Part shown: one piece after another, positions 53,872-62,263 of the stretch | Position numbering within the stretch: position 1 is the stretch's first letter | Layout: every line of letters begins with the position of its first letter | Assembly (NCBI RefSeq): GCF_900102915.1 | Contig: NZ_FNGG01000001.1 | Location: forward strand, 944,507-1,008,506 | DNA from: Salinimicrobium catena | GTDB lineage: Bacteria > Bacteroidota > Bacteroidia > Flavobacteriales > Flavobacteriaceae | Reading direction: 5' to 3' | DNA length: 64,000 nt | Position numbers and translations under genes: made by a program | Notes under the pieces: model-generated | Told to the model about the DNA's origin: nothing | The model's input: the letters and a program-made list of their open reading frames with translations, nothing else | Database searches by the model: none

Positions 53872-56334
53872 CTAATTGATCTCATACACCAGCACGCTGT
53901 CATCTTCTCCCTGTACCACCAGGTCAGGAATCGAATTAGCATCGGCTTTTGAAAGGTCTATCCTGGAGTTTCCGTAAAGCGGGAAACCGGGCAGTAGTTG
54001 TCCGTTACTGTCAAAAAGATAAACTTTGTGCGCCTGCAGATCGGTCACGCTCACATAGATCTTGTTGTCAATATAGAAGATCTCCGGGGCAGTATACAGT
54101 CCAAAATCCAGGCTCACCTCATTGTCTTTAATGGTCAGGATATTTTCAGACATGGTAGCCAGCGTCTTGATGGTAGCATCTATTTTATGGTTCTCTGAAA
54201 GTCCTAATTTTTTCTTCTGAACTTTTCCGCTTTCATCAATTTTCAGAAGTTCTCCGGAAGCTGAAGTTGATGCAAATTCGTTTTCGTACTCATACCATTC
54301 ATTATCTGAAAAATTCAGTTTTTCCTTTACCCCAACCCTGGGTCTTCCTGTCCTGCTTAAAATATTCAATTTTCCTGAAGTTTCCGGCACCAGGATATAA
54401 TCCTTTCGGCCTATCCTTATGTGTTTTGGGGATTGAGTAATGGTGGCATCGGCTTTTGAAAAAGTGAATCCTCTTACGCGCTCACCTTTGTTGTTGAACA
54501 TGTAAAGTTCCCGATCCTGCACTATTACAAAACGGTATTTTCTTTTGTTGTCGTAGTCAAAAACTGCCAGTGGCTGCGTGATCTCATCATTGAATTCGAG
54601 CGGGAATGGCTTTACCGTTCTGCCTGTCCTGTCAATGACGTGCAGGCGGTTTTGAGTTGCAAAGGCCAATTGGTATCGTCCGTTCCGCAGAATGTCGACT
54701 GATTCGATCTCTCCTAAAATGCGGGATTCCAGTTGCTTTTTCCAGTAGATCTTTCCTTCCGGAGAGATAAGGTAAAGTACATTATTCACATCCTGAACTG
54801 CAATATCGTTACCTTTAGTACGATGGTTCTTAAAAAATACGGGGCGCGTGGCCAAGGCTGCATCAAGGTGGATCGCAACGGTCTGGGAGGCTGTATTTTC
54901 AGACTTTGTTTCGTTCTTTTTTGTCAGGACAGCGTGAACGTGGGCGAAATTTCCGTTATAGATGAACTGAAGAGCAGTTAAAGGATAATTTTTAAAGTCC
55001 AGGCCTTTGGTCGCGTTTCGATGTGCTTCAGATACCGCTTCAGAAAGGTCATTTTTGAAGCTGCTGTTCCTGGTCAGCAGCAAAATAGAAGCCTTGGTGC
55101 TCAGGCTTTCAAAAGAAGCCTGGTACGCTTCACTTTTGCTCATTACCTGTTCATTCTGAAAGTCACTGATCACCTTCTTGATTGCTTCGAAAGAATCAGA
55201 AAAAAGAACGAATTCGTCAAGATAGGCATAAACCGAGAGGGCGCCGGGGGTAAGAAGCGGCTTCAGGATTTCGAAATTTCCGGAGTAATTATAAATGCTG
55301 ATCTCTCTGAAATCTTCCAGTTCTTCCTGGTGGGCAGACAGGGCAATCTTTGCTGCTTCCCGGTCTAAAACGCGAATGGCAAGTACATTTCCTTCCGCCA
55401 GGTAGATCAGCCCGGCTTCATTGGCGATCTCCAGTAGTTCTTCACCTTTAGAAATGCTCTTTTTGGGATCCTTTCTACGAAAATTCGTCAGATTTTCTTT
55501 TAATGCGGCAAACTTATCAAAAGTAACGGAGTAAAGCCCTTTTGCTTCGGAAGGGGTGATATTCGGAAGCATGTTTTCTGAAGTTCCCACGCCTTTAAAG
55601 AGATCGATGTGATGGGGCAGGGTATCCCCGGAAATACTGATGCCGTTCAGTTTTATGGCCGACTGGGATAATTCGGCATCCAGGCTTGTCCAATTGCTGA
55701 AGTTTAGAATATGGTCCAGGTTTTCCTGCGGAAACCATCTGTTAAGGATCGGTTCTAGTTTTTTGTGGTTGACAAAAATTCCCGGTTGTTTATCTGAAGA
55801 AGCTTTCATCGCCTTTTGAAAAGCTTCTGAATTGGCTAATTCCGGGTTGCCTGAAAGGCTGCTTTCCAATAAGCTTTTTGAATTGCTGAAAATATAAATG
55901 CTGTCCACGCTGGAAGTATATGCGACCTGACCTTCAAGAGTATATTTCTTTATTTGGTGGTCTTTAGTATTAAAGGTCTCCACCATTTTATTTTTTATGG
56001 AGTCAGTTTCGATCTGAGGAACCTCGGTGCTTAGAAAAGCAAATTTCAGGTCCTTATTTTCCTCGAGGGCCAGGGCCAGGTATGCGGGGCGGTTATGTGG
56101 AAAATAATTTAGAAGGGAAAGTTTTTTTTCCAGGTCTTGTATGAGAGGGAAATCGCTGTTCTTCTTGATGAGCTCATTGTTCTTCAGGTTGCTGAAAAAC
56201 AGGTCTGGGTCTTGCAGCTTCAGAATGACCGCAGAATTTTCGGAGATATAATTAACCGGGTCTTGTAAACCCCTGTAGTCTTGCGAACATCCGGTGAGGA
56301 GGGCGATCAGGAGAGCCACCAGGATTTTTCTCAT
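53872..56334 (-). CDS. Large lipoprotein of unknown function
   Basis: The 820-residue protein has a lipobox (LLTGC, Cys16 of the chosen start) and no motif I can name. The first ~480 residues resemble DUF3352-like periplasmic proteins in their mixed alpha/beta pattern. The last ~300 residues contain repeated short beta units such as LYLISPEGKIYWKKQL, LHVIDRTGRTVKPF and LYMFNNKGERV, like blades of a PQQ- or WD-type propeller. The in-frame TTG start at 56352 lies in a TACTTTTG box (56350-56357), so the ATG at 56334 is preferred. It lies downstream of rnhB. Confidence 0.7.
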   Translation of the reverse strand: MRKILVALLIALLTGCSQDYRGLQDPVNYISENSAVILKLQDPDLFFSNLKNNELIKKNSDFPLIQDLEKKLSLLNYFPHNRPAYLALALEENKDLKFAFLSTEVPQIETDSIKNKMVETFNTKDHQIKKYTLEGQVAYTSSVDSIYIFSNSKSLLESSLSGNPELANSEAFQKAMKASSDKQPGIFVNHKKLEPILNRWFPQENLDHILNFSNWTSLDAELSQSAIKLNGISISGDTLPHHIDLFKGVGTSENMLPNITPSEAKGLYSVTFDKFAALKENLTNFRRKDPKKSISKGEELLEIANEAGLIYLAEGNVLAIRVLDREAAKIALSAHQEELEDFREISIYNYSGNFEILKPLLTPGALSVYAYLDEFVLFSDSFEAIKKVISDFQNEQVMSKSEAYQASFESLSTKASILLLTRNSSFKNDLSEAVSEAHRNATKGLDFKNYPLTALQFIYNGNFAHVHAVLTKKNETKSENTASQTVAIHLDAALATRPVFFKNHRTKGNDIAVQDVNNVLYLISPEGKIYWKKQLESRILGEIESVDILRNGRYQLAFATQNRLHVIDRTGRTVKPFPLEFNDEITQPLAVFDYDNKRKYRFVIVQDRELYMFNNKGERVRGFTFSKADATITQSPKHIRIGRKDYILVPETSGKLNILSRTGRPRVGVKEKLNFSDNEWYEYENEFASTSASGELLKIDESGKVQKKKLGLSENHKIDATIKTLATMSENILTIKDNEVSLDFGLYTAPEIFYIDNKIYVSVTDLQAHKVYLFDSNGQLLPGFPLYGNSRIDLSKADANSIPDLVVQGEDDSVLVYEIN

Positions 56335-56349
56335 AAATACCTTTTTACA

Positions 56350-56357
56350 CAAAAGTA
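56350..56357 (-). promoter_or_regulatory. -7 box of the large lipoprotein gene
   Basis: The minus strand reads TACTTTTG, an exact TAnnTTTG match 16 bases before the ATG. It lies within the short gap after rnhB, so the lipoprotein gene may be expressed on its own. Confidence 0.45.
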
Positions 56358-56361
56358 GTAT

Positions 56362-56961
56362 TTACAGGGGAAGTTCCAACTGCTCAGGAAAGAGTTTAAA
56401 GCTTTTGCGGTGGTATTTTGTAATGCCGAATTCTTTTATCGCTTCCCGGTGCTCGCGGGTGCCATAACCTTTGTTGTTTTTCCAGTTGTACATGGGATAT
56501 TCCTCGTGCATTTGCTGCATCAGTTCATCCCGATAAGTTTTCGCCAGGATGGAGGCGGCTGCGATGTTGAGGTATTTCCCATCTCCCTCTATTATGCACG
56601 CGTGGGGAATTTGCTTATAGTTATGGAAACGGTTTCCATCAACGGCAATAAAATCAGGTACGGTCTCCAATTTTTCGATACAGTGGTGCATGGCCAGAAT
56701 TGATGCATTGAGAATGTTGATCTGATCGATCTCTTCCATATATATGTGGTGAATGGAATAGCAAATAGCTTTTTTCTCGATCACCTCTCGAAGTTCCAGT
56801 CTTTTCTCGGGAGTGAGCAGCTTGGAATCGTTGATCATCCCTTTCCTGAAGTACTTTGGCAGGATCACCGCCGCAGCCGTGACCGGTCCCGCCAGGCAAC
56901 CTCTGCCGGCTTCATCGGTGCCGCATTCAAATTGGAAGGAGGAGTGTTGGGGTTTGAGCAC
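56362..56961 (-). CDS. rnhB: Ribonuclease HII
   Basis: RNase HII cuts the RNA strand of RNA-DNA hybrids and excises misincorporated ribonucleotides. The 199-residue protein has [14 protein letters not shown] with catalytic Asp16 and Glu17, VDGNRFHN, and [10 protein letters not shown] with a further conserved Asp. The start codon is GTG; no ATG lies before the catalytic motif. A TACTTTTG -7 box at 56982-56989 (minus) is placed to give a leader of about 14 bases. Confidence 0.94.
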   Translation of the reverse strand: MLKPQHSSFQFECGTDEAGRGCLAGPVTAAAVILPKYFRKGMINDSKLLTPEKRLELREVIEKKAICYSIHHIYMEEIDQINILNASILAMHHCIEKLETVPDFIAVDGNRFHNYKQIPHACIIEGDGKYLNIAAASILAKTYRDELMQQMHEEYPMYNWKNNKGYGTREHREAIKEFGITKYHRKSFKLFPEQLELPL

Positions 56962-56981
56962 TGAATATTTGTTTTGAACTA

Positions 56982-56989
56982 CAAAAGTA
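56982..56989 (-). promoter_or_regulatory. -7 box of rnhB
   Basis: The minus strand reads TACTTTTG, an exact TAnnTTTG match 20 bases before the GTG start codon. Confidence 0.45.
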
Positions 56990-57134
56990 CAATGATTAAA
57001 TTTTTTACTATAAAATTATTTAGAGATTAACGAAATGAGAGCTGAAAGTAGTAACGGCAATGGCTAAGCATATTTCAAGCCCGTGTGTAAGTACTATAAT
57101 AGTTAAAAATTTAACAAATTTAAAGCTATTGTTT

Positions 57135-57176
57135 TTGGTTCCTTAATATTTTATTAGCATTTTAGGCGCGGCTAAT
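57135..57176 (+). promoter_or_regulatory. Promoter with overlapping palindrome, first susC
   Basis: TTG (57135-57137), a 20-base spacer and CATTTTAG (57158-57165) form a plausible Bacteroidota promoter. The palindrome ATTAGC (57153-57158) ... GCTAAT (57171-57176) overlaps the -7 box and ends 17 bases before the ATG. The same arrangement recurs before the second susC at 62.2 kb. Confidence 0.5.
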
Positions 57177-57193
57177 TCAAACATTAAATTAAA

Positions 57194-60100
57194 ATGAAAC
57201 AACGATTACACGTGATTCTAACGTTTTTTATGGCGTTAGTCGTGCAAATAACTTTTGCACAAGACAGGACCGTCACAGGTACAGTTACCGACGGCGATGG
57301 AATGCCCCTACCGGGTGTAAACGTACTGGTTAAAGGTACGACAAGTGGAACCCAGACCGATTTTGACGGAAATTATTCTGTTCAGGCCTCTATGGGTGAC
57401 ATATTAGTATTTAGTTACGTTGGGTTCGAAACCAAGCAGGAAGTGGTAGAAGATGAAGACGTAATTGATGTAACAATGGTAGTTGATGCTGCCCAGCTTG
57501 AAGAAGTTGTAGTTACAGGGGTTGCAGGTGCAACCAGTAGAAAAAAACTTTCCGTTACTGTTGGAAAGGTTGATGCCAGCGATTTAGAAGTAATTCCTTC
57601 TACTTCTGCGGCCAGTGCTTTACAAGGTAAAGTGGCCGGGGTGAATGTCACTAACTTTGGTCAACCAGGTTCTGGTTCTACTATCCAATTACGTGGAGCG
57701 ACTAACCTGTTTGGTGGTCAAGAACCTTTAATATTGGTCGATGGAGTTCAAGTTGAAGGAGGTATTAATGATATCAATAGTGATGATATTGCTTCCTTTG
57801 AGATCGTAAAAGGGGCTTCTGCTTCTGCTCTTTATGGATCGCGTGCCGGTAATGGTGTAATTGTGATTACCACAAAAAGAGGAAAATATAATGCAGATGG
57901 TCCAGTGGTGACCCTTAGAAATGACTTAGGTCTTTCAGAGCTGGCAAACAAAATAGACTTGAATAAATCCCACGCTTATCAGTTAGCTGATGATTGGGAG
58001 CAGTATCAGGGACAATACACTCGTTTTGCTGGGGTGACTTATGCTGATGACTACAGTGGAGTTGGAAGAGTAGGTGTGTCAGGTGCTAGAATTCCGGTTG
58101 AGGATGATGTAGCAGATAACCCTTATGGAGTGTATTATGATAATCAAGACCTTTTCTTTGGAACTGGAGTTGATAATACGACTTATGCTTCTGTTTCGAA
58201 TGCCTCAGAATTTACCAACGTATTCTTTTCAGCGGATCGTACAGAGAATGAAGGAATCTTTGCTGAAACAGGCGGATACAAGAGATATGGCGTGCGTTTG
58301 AATGGAGATTTTCAGATCAATGACTGGTTGAAACTTTCAACCAACAATAATTACATTAGGTCAAATAACGAAACACCAGGAGGTACTCTTGATGGTGTTA
58401 TATTTGATTTAGCTTTAACTTCTCCAGACGTAAATTTAAACGCGCCTAACCCTGACGGTCAGCCTTACTATTTTATTCCTGATCCGTGGGCTGCCACTAC
58501 CATCAATCCACTATATGGGTTGGCAACCAATAGGGAGTTAGCGACTAGAAACCGTTTTTTAGGTTCTTATAATTTGAATATTGAATTTACTGATTGGCTA
58601 AATCTCGACACTGAATATGCTGTGGAAAGCACTCATTGGGTAAATGATGATTACAACCCGTATACTGCTTTTCAAGTAGGAGGAATGCTAGGAGGGGAAA
58701 ACGTAGGTTTTAGCTACTCTAAGGGTGATTTCTCAAAGGAGTCTAGCTATACCTTGTCTCAAAAAGGACAAGCTACTTTAAATTATGTAGATTCTTTTGG
58801 TGATTTGAACGTTGCTGGAAAACTGAGTTATTTAATGGAGGATATTCATTATGAATATTACTACGGCTTAGGTCAAGATTTCATTTATCAGGGCGTAATT
58901 TCCCTGGATAACTTTGATTCAGCTCTTACGAGAGTTAGTTCTAACTCCACCGATGAAAGAGCACAGAACGCTTTTGCAATCTTGGGGCTTGATTATAAAG
59001 ATCGTTATATAGTAGATGCGATGTACCGTATAGATGGTTCTTCTCTATTTGGAGAAAATCATAGATGGAACGATTATTATAGAGTTTCCGGTGCCTACCG
59101 TATTTCTCAGGACTTCAATATTCCTGGAATAACTGAGTTTAAAATCCATGCAGCATTAGGTACTGCTGGTCAGCGACCTGGATTTAGTTGGCAGTATGAT
59201 ATGATAAATCTAACTACTGGATCACTTGCCACCAACAGAATCAAATCTAACCCTGATCTTAAGCCTTCGACAACTACAGAATTAGAGTTTGGAGCAAATT
59301 TAGAGTTCTTGCAGCGCTTTACCTTTGAAGGAGTCTATGCGAAATCCGAGACCGAAGATCAATTTATGTTAGTGGATATTTTTGCTCCTGCAAACGAAGG
59401 TAAGAACAGACAGTGGCAGAATGTTGGAACAGTAGAGTTTAATACCTTAGAGCTTAGTCTTACCTCTGCAATTATTGATAAACAGGATTTAGGTTGGGAT
59501 TTTGGAATAAGGTACAGTAGAACCCGAAATGAAATTACAAACCTTAATGTGGACCCTATTACCGTAGGTCCTGGAGGAACTAACACTCCTGGTGTAATCT
59601 TTAGGGTTAAAGAAGGAGAAGAATTTGGGGCCATGTATGGAAACGCCTTTGTTACTTCTTTGGAGCAAATGGAAAACCAACTACCTGAAGGAACTTCGAT
59701 CAATGATTTTGTAGTGAACCGAGATGGAGTTGTGGTAAGAAGAGATGCCGTAGGTACCTCAGATGAAGCTGCCATTATTCGCAGAGATGAAAACGGCGAC
59801 GTGTGGTACGGAAAAATTGGTTCTCAAAATGCTGATTTCCAAATGGGCTTTACCTCGAATCTGCGTTACAAAGGGTTTAATTTTTACATGCTTTGGGACT
59901 GGAAAAATGGAGGAGACATCTACAACAGACAAGGTCAGTGGCTTACCAGAGACAACAGGCATGCTATGATGGACCAGGCAGGAGTTCCTGCAGCTGAACA
60001 GAAGACGCAAAGCTACTATCAAAGTCTATATGCCGTTAATGGCGACTATGAATACTGGGTAGAGGACGGATCTTATGTAAAACTGAGAGAAGCTTCATTG

Positions 60101-60325
60101 TTCTATACGTTGGGTAAAGATCAATTGGCTGGAGTTGCTAATGGATTTTTTGATTCTTTAAGACTGGGAGTGACTGGAAGAAATTTACTAACTTTTACAG
60201 ATTATTCTGGTTGGGATCCTGAAGTTCAGAGATATGACGCAAATACTCAGAACTATTATGCTGTAGATTATGGTGTATATCCTGTGTCAAGAGGATACAA
60301 TCTTTCAGTGCAACTTAAATTCTAA
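57194..60325 (+). CDS. SusC/RagA-type TonB-dependent outer-membrane transporter
   Basis: The 1043-residue protein imports a ligand with its SusD partner, powered by TonB. In order: signal peptide (about 1-22, ITFAQ), an N-terminal carboxypeptidase-regulatory-like domain (about 25-110, VTGTVTDGDGMPLPGVNVLVKG), the plug (about 115-235, with LQGKVAGVNV, ILVDGV and GSRAGNGVIVITTKRG) and a large beta-barrel. SusC proteins handle glycans or peptides; no enzyme gene nearby tells which. A SusD gene follows after 10 bases. Confidence 0.95.
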   Translation: MKQRLHVILTFFMALVVQITFAQDRTVTGTVTDGDGMPLPGVNVLVKGTTSGTQTDFDGNYSVQASMGDILVFSYVGFETKQEVVEDEDVIDVTMVVDAAQLEEVVVTGVAGATSRKKLSVTVGKVDASDLEVIPSTSAASALQGKVAGVNVTNFGQPGSGSTIQLRGATNLFGGQEPLILVDGVQVEGGINDINSDDIASFEIVKGASASALYGSRAGNGVIVITTKRGKYNADGPVVTLRNDLGLSELANKIDLNKSHAYQLADDWEQYQGQYTRFAGVTYADDYSGVGRVGVSGARIPVEDDVADNPYGVYYDNQDLFFGTGVDNTTYASVSNASEFTNVFFSADRTENEGIFAETGGYKRYGVRLNGDFQINDWLKLSTNNNYIRSNNETPGGTLDGVIFDLALTSPDVNLNAPNPDGQPYYFIPDPWAATTINPLYGLATNRELATRNRFLGSYNLNIEFTDWLNLDTEYAVESTHWVNDDYNPYTAFQVGGMLGGENVGFSYSKGDFSKESSYTLSQKGQATLNYVDSFGDLNVAGKLSYLMEDIHYEYYYGLGQDFIYQGVISLDNFDSALTRVSSNSTDERAQNAFAILGLDYKDRYIVDAMYRIDGSSLFGENHRWNDYYRVSGAYRISQDFNIPGITEFKIHAALGTAGQRPGFSWQYDMINLTTGSLATNRIKSNPDLKPSTTTELEFGANLEFLQRFTFEGVYAKSETEDQFMLVDIFAPANEGKNRQWQNVGTVEFNTLELSLTSAIIDKQDLGWDFGIRYSRTRNEITNLNVDPITVGPGGTNTPGVIFRVKEGEEFGAMYGNAFVTSLEQMENQLPEGTSINDFVVNRDGVVVRRDAVGTSDEAAIIRRDENGDVWYGKIGSQNADFQMGFTSNLRYKGFNFYMLWDWKNGGDIYNRQGQWLTRDNRHAMMDQAGVPAAEQKTQSYYQSLYAVNGDYEYWVEDGSYVKLREASLFYTLGKDQLAGVANGFFDSLRLGVTGRNLLTFTDYSGWDPEVQRYDANTQNYYAVDYGVYPVSRGYNLSVQLKF

Positions 60326-60335
60326 AAAAAAAATT

Positions 60336-61778
60336 ATGAAACAATTAAAAATCACCTTCATGGCGGTTTTCGCCCTGATGTTTTATTCTTGTGATGATTT
60401 CGACACTGACCTGGAAGTCGATAACGTTGAAAATCCCACAAGCTTGCAAATTGGAAATGAAGCTACAGCAGATAAGCTTTTCCAAAACTGGTATAATACT
60501 GTAGATAATTATTATGGACCTGGTTTGATGTTCGCTACTATGGCAGATCAAACTACTATGTCCTGGGGTAATATGGGAATGAGAGACATGTCTAGTGAGC
60601 CGAGAGTGGCCTGGAATAATGCTTCGACCTATACATACGCTGTTGCCACCGAAAATTATTTTAACTCCTTACATGCTATTCTTGCTGATGCAAATGCTAT
60701 TGTTGCCGGAATAGAGGGGGATATGGAATTTTCAGATGAGGATAAGTATGAATCTCTGGGAAGATTTGGCCAGGGAGCAGCTTTAGGTTACCTCGGCCTT
60801 GTCTTTGATCAGGTGTGGATCTCTGATGAAACAGGTGCTTTAAATGGAGGAGAGCCGGTTGGTTACATGGAAGCTGTTGAGTTAGCGTTGGACAAGCTTG
60901 ACATGGCTATAGCTGCTGCAGATCGTGGATCATTTTCAATTGATTCACAAGTTTATGGGCAAAGTTACAGCAGTGAACAATGGAGTGAATTCTTAAACAC
61001 CTTTGCAGCACGAATTTTGGTCAATAGTGCCAGGAATGAGCAGGAGCGAAACAACCTTGACTGGCAAAGGGTTTTAGATTATACTCAGAATGGACTCACC
61101 TTTGATTTTGCTGTTGGTCAAGACGGTTGGATTCAATGGTGGCCTGATTTTATAGGTTATTCCATTTATCCAGGATGGGGAAGAGTAGATATGCGTCTCA
61201 TAGGAATGATGGACGAGTCTTATCCTCAGTACTGGCCTGGAGCCGATCCTATTCTGCCTCCAGCTTCTAGCGATGATGCAAGACTTGAAAGTGATTTTGA
61301 ATATCTTGATTACCAAGATTTCCCTGCTGACAGGGGTACTTATCACTGGAGTTCTTATCGTCATTCGCGTTATGATTACTGGTTAGGATCCGGATTTACA
61401 GCTGACTTATATGATATGCTGCAAGCTGAAAATGAATTATATAAAGCTGAAGCTTATTTGCAGTTAGGTATGATCTCAGAGGCTGCAGCTACTATCAATG
61501 CTAGTAGCAGGGTCTTGAGAGGAGAACTTCCTCCTGTTGCAGACGATGCTGCTGCTATTGCTGCAGCTATTCATTACGAAAGAATGATCGAATTAATGAA
61601 TACTGGTATGGGGCTTGGATTCTTTGAGATGAGAGGGAAGGACCTTCTTCAGGAAGGTACTCCATTGCACCTTCCAGTACCAGGCGCTGCATTAGATGCT
61701 GCGGGTATCCCAGTCTACACTTTTGGAGGTACAACTGGAACTCCTGGTGAAGATTATTCTACCGGAGGCTGGAGATAA
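60336..61778 (+). CDS. SusD/RagB-like nutrient-binding lipoprotein
   Basis: The 480-residue surface lipoprotein forms the lid of the SusC channel. The signal ends at Cys19 (FYSC), followed by acidic residues (DDFDTDLEV) as expected for surface export. The body is helical with TPR-like segments, for example LAYLGLVFDQVW-like and EWSEFLNTFAARILVN-like stretches, and the late ELYKAEAYLQLG and HYERMIELMNTGMGLGFFEMRGKD regions typical of SusD. The frame opens earlier (60270) inside susC; the ATG at 60336 starts the signal peptide. A terminator follows. Confidence 0.9.
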   Translation: MKQLKITFMAVFALMFYSCDDFDTDLEVDNVENPTSLQIGNEATADKLFQNWYNTVDNYYGPGLMFATMADQTTMSWGNMGMRDMSSEPRVAWNNASTYTYAVATENYFNSLHAILADANAIVAGIEGDMEFSDEDKYESLGRFGQGAALGYLGLVFDQVWISDETGALNGGEPVGYMEAVELALDKLDMAIAAADRGSFSIDSQVYGQSYSSEQWSEFLNTFAARILVNSARNEQERNNLDWQRVLDYTQNGLTFDFAVGQDGWIQWWPDFIGYSIYPGWGRVDMRLIGMMDESYPQYWPGADPILPPASSDDARLESDFEYLDYQDFPADRGTYHWSSYRHSRYDYWLGSGFTADLYDMLQAENELYKAEAYLQLGMISEAAATINASSRVLRGELPPVADDAAAIAAAIHYERMIELMNTGMGLGFFEMRGKDLLQEGTPLHLPVPGAALDAAGIPVYTFGGTTGTPGEDYSTGGWR

Positions 61779-61805
61779 CAGGTTCCACTTCATAATTAGC
61801 TAATA

Positions 61806-61836
61806 AAGGCTGCCTATACGGGCAGCCTTTTTTTTA
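61806..61836 (+). terminator. Terminator after the SusCD pair
   Basis: AAGGCTGCC-TATAC-GGGCAGCCTT with a run of eight T forms a clear intrinsic terminator 28 bases past the stop codon. Confidence 0.9.
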
Positions 61837-61842
61837 TTCTAA

Positions 61843-62031
61843 TGACCCGTCCTGAAATAAGTTGACAACACATAAAAATGGAAAATACTGGGCCTTGCCT
61901 CGAAAGTAACTGGCAGGAAATCTGAATAGAGTGTTTCTGCAATATTCCACAGGTTACACCTGTAGAGGCTTTAATCTCATTCCGAAAACGCATAAAGAAT
62001 TTAAGTTGTCCTGTCGCAATAGACAATTGGG
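61843..62031. mobile_element. Possible insertion-sequence remnant
   Basis: The 427 bases between the terminator (61836) and the next susC have no intact gene. They begin with TGACCCGTCCTGAAATAAGTTGACA and, 160 bases on, contain AAGTTGTCCTGTCGCAATAGACAA. Both resemble the ends of IS3-type elements seen in Bacteroidota and share the frame GTCCTG...AATA/AAGTTGACAA. No transposase motif is readable in any frame, so this would be a decayed end piece. The rest of the gap is AT-rich and carries only the susC promoter. Confidence 0.3.
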
Positions 62032-62204
62032 AGAAACAATTAATAAAAATAACGCTTTTTTAATTTCTGTTATATTTTAATATAAGTTTCCATTACTATC
62101 TATTCCTCAGGGTGATAAGGATGAGTTCTCGATAAATTCAGCTGTTTGCAGGCGTATATTTATATGATTCTTAAATTATTAACAATTCGAACTGGTGCAG
62201 AGAG

Positions 62205-62247
62205 TTGCTTTATTAAGAATTTATTAGCATTTTTGGCTCTGGCTAAT
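62205..62247 (+). promoter_or_regulatory. Promoter with overlapping palindrome, second susC
   Basis: TTG (62205-62207), a 20-base spacer and CATTTTTG (62228-62235) match the layout seen before the first susC. The palindrome ATTAGC (62223-62228) ... GCTAAT (62242-62247) overlaps the -7 box and ends 16 bases before the ATG. Confidence 0.55.
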
Positions 62248-62263
62248 TCAAATAAATTATAAA

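Noticed and set aside
62001-62031. Possible second terminal repeat of an intact insertion sequence
   Set aside because: The two IS-end-like sequences are in direct, not inverted, order and only 160 bases apart, and no transposase can be read, so an intact element is excluded.
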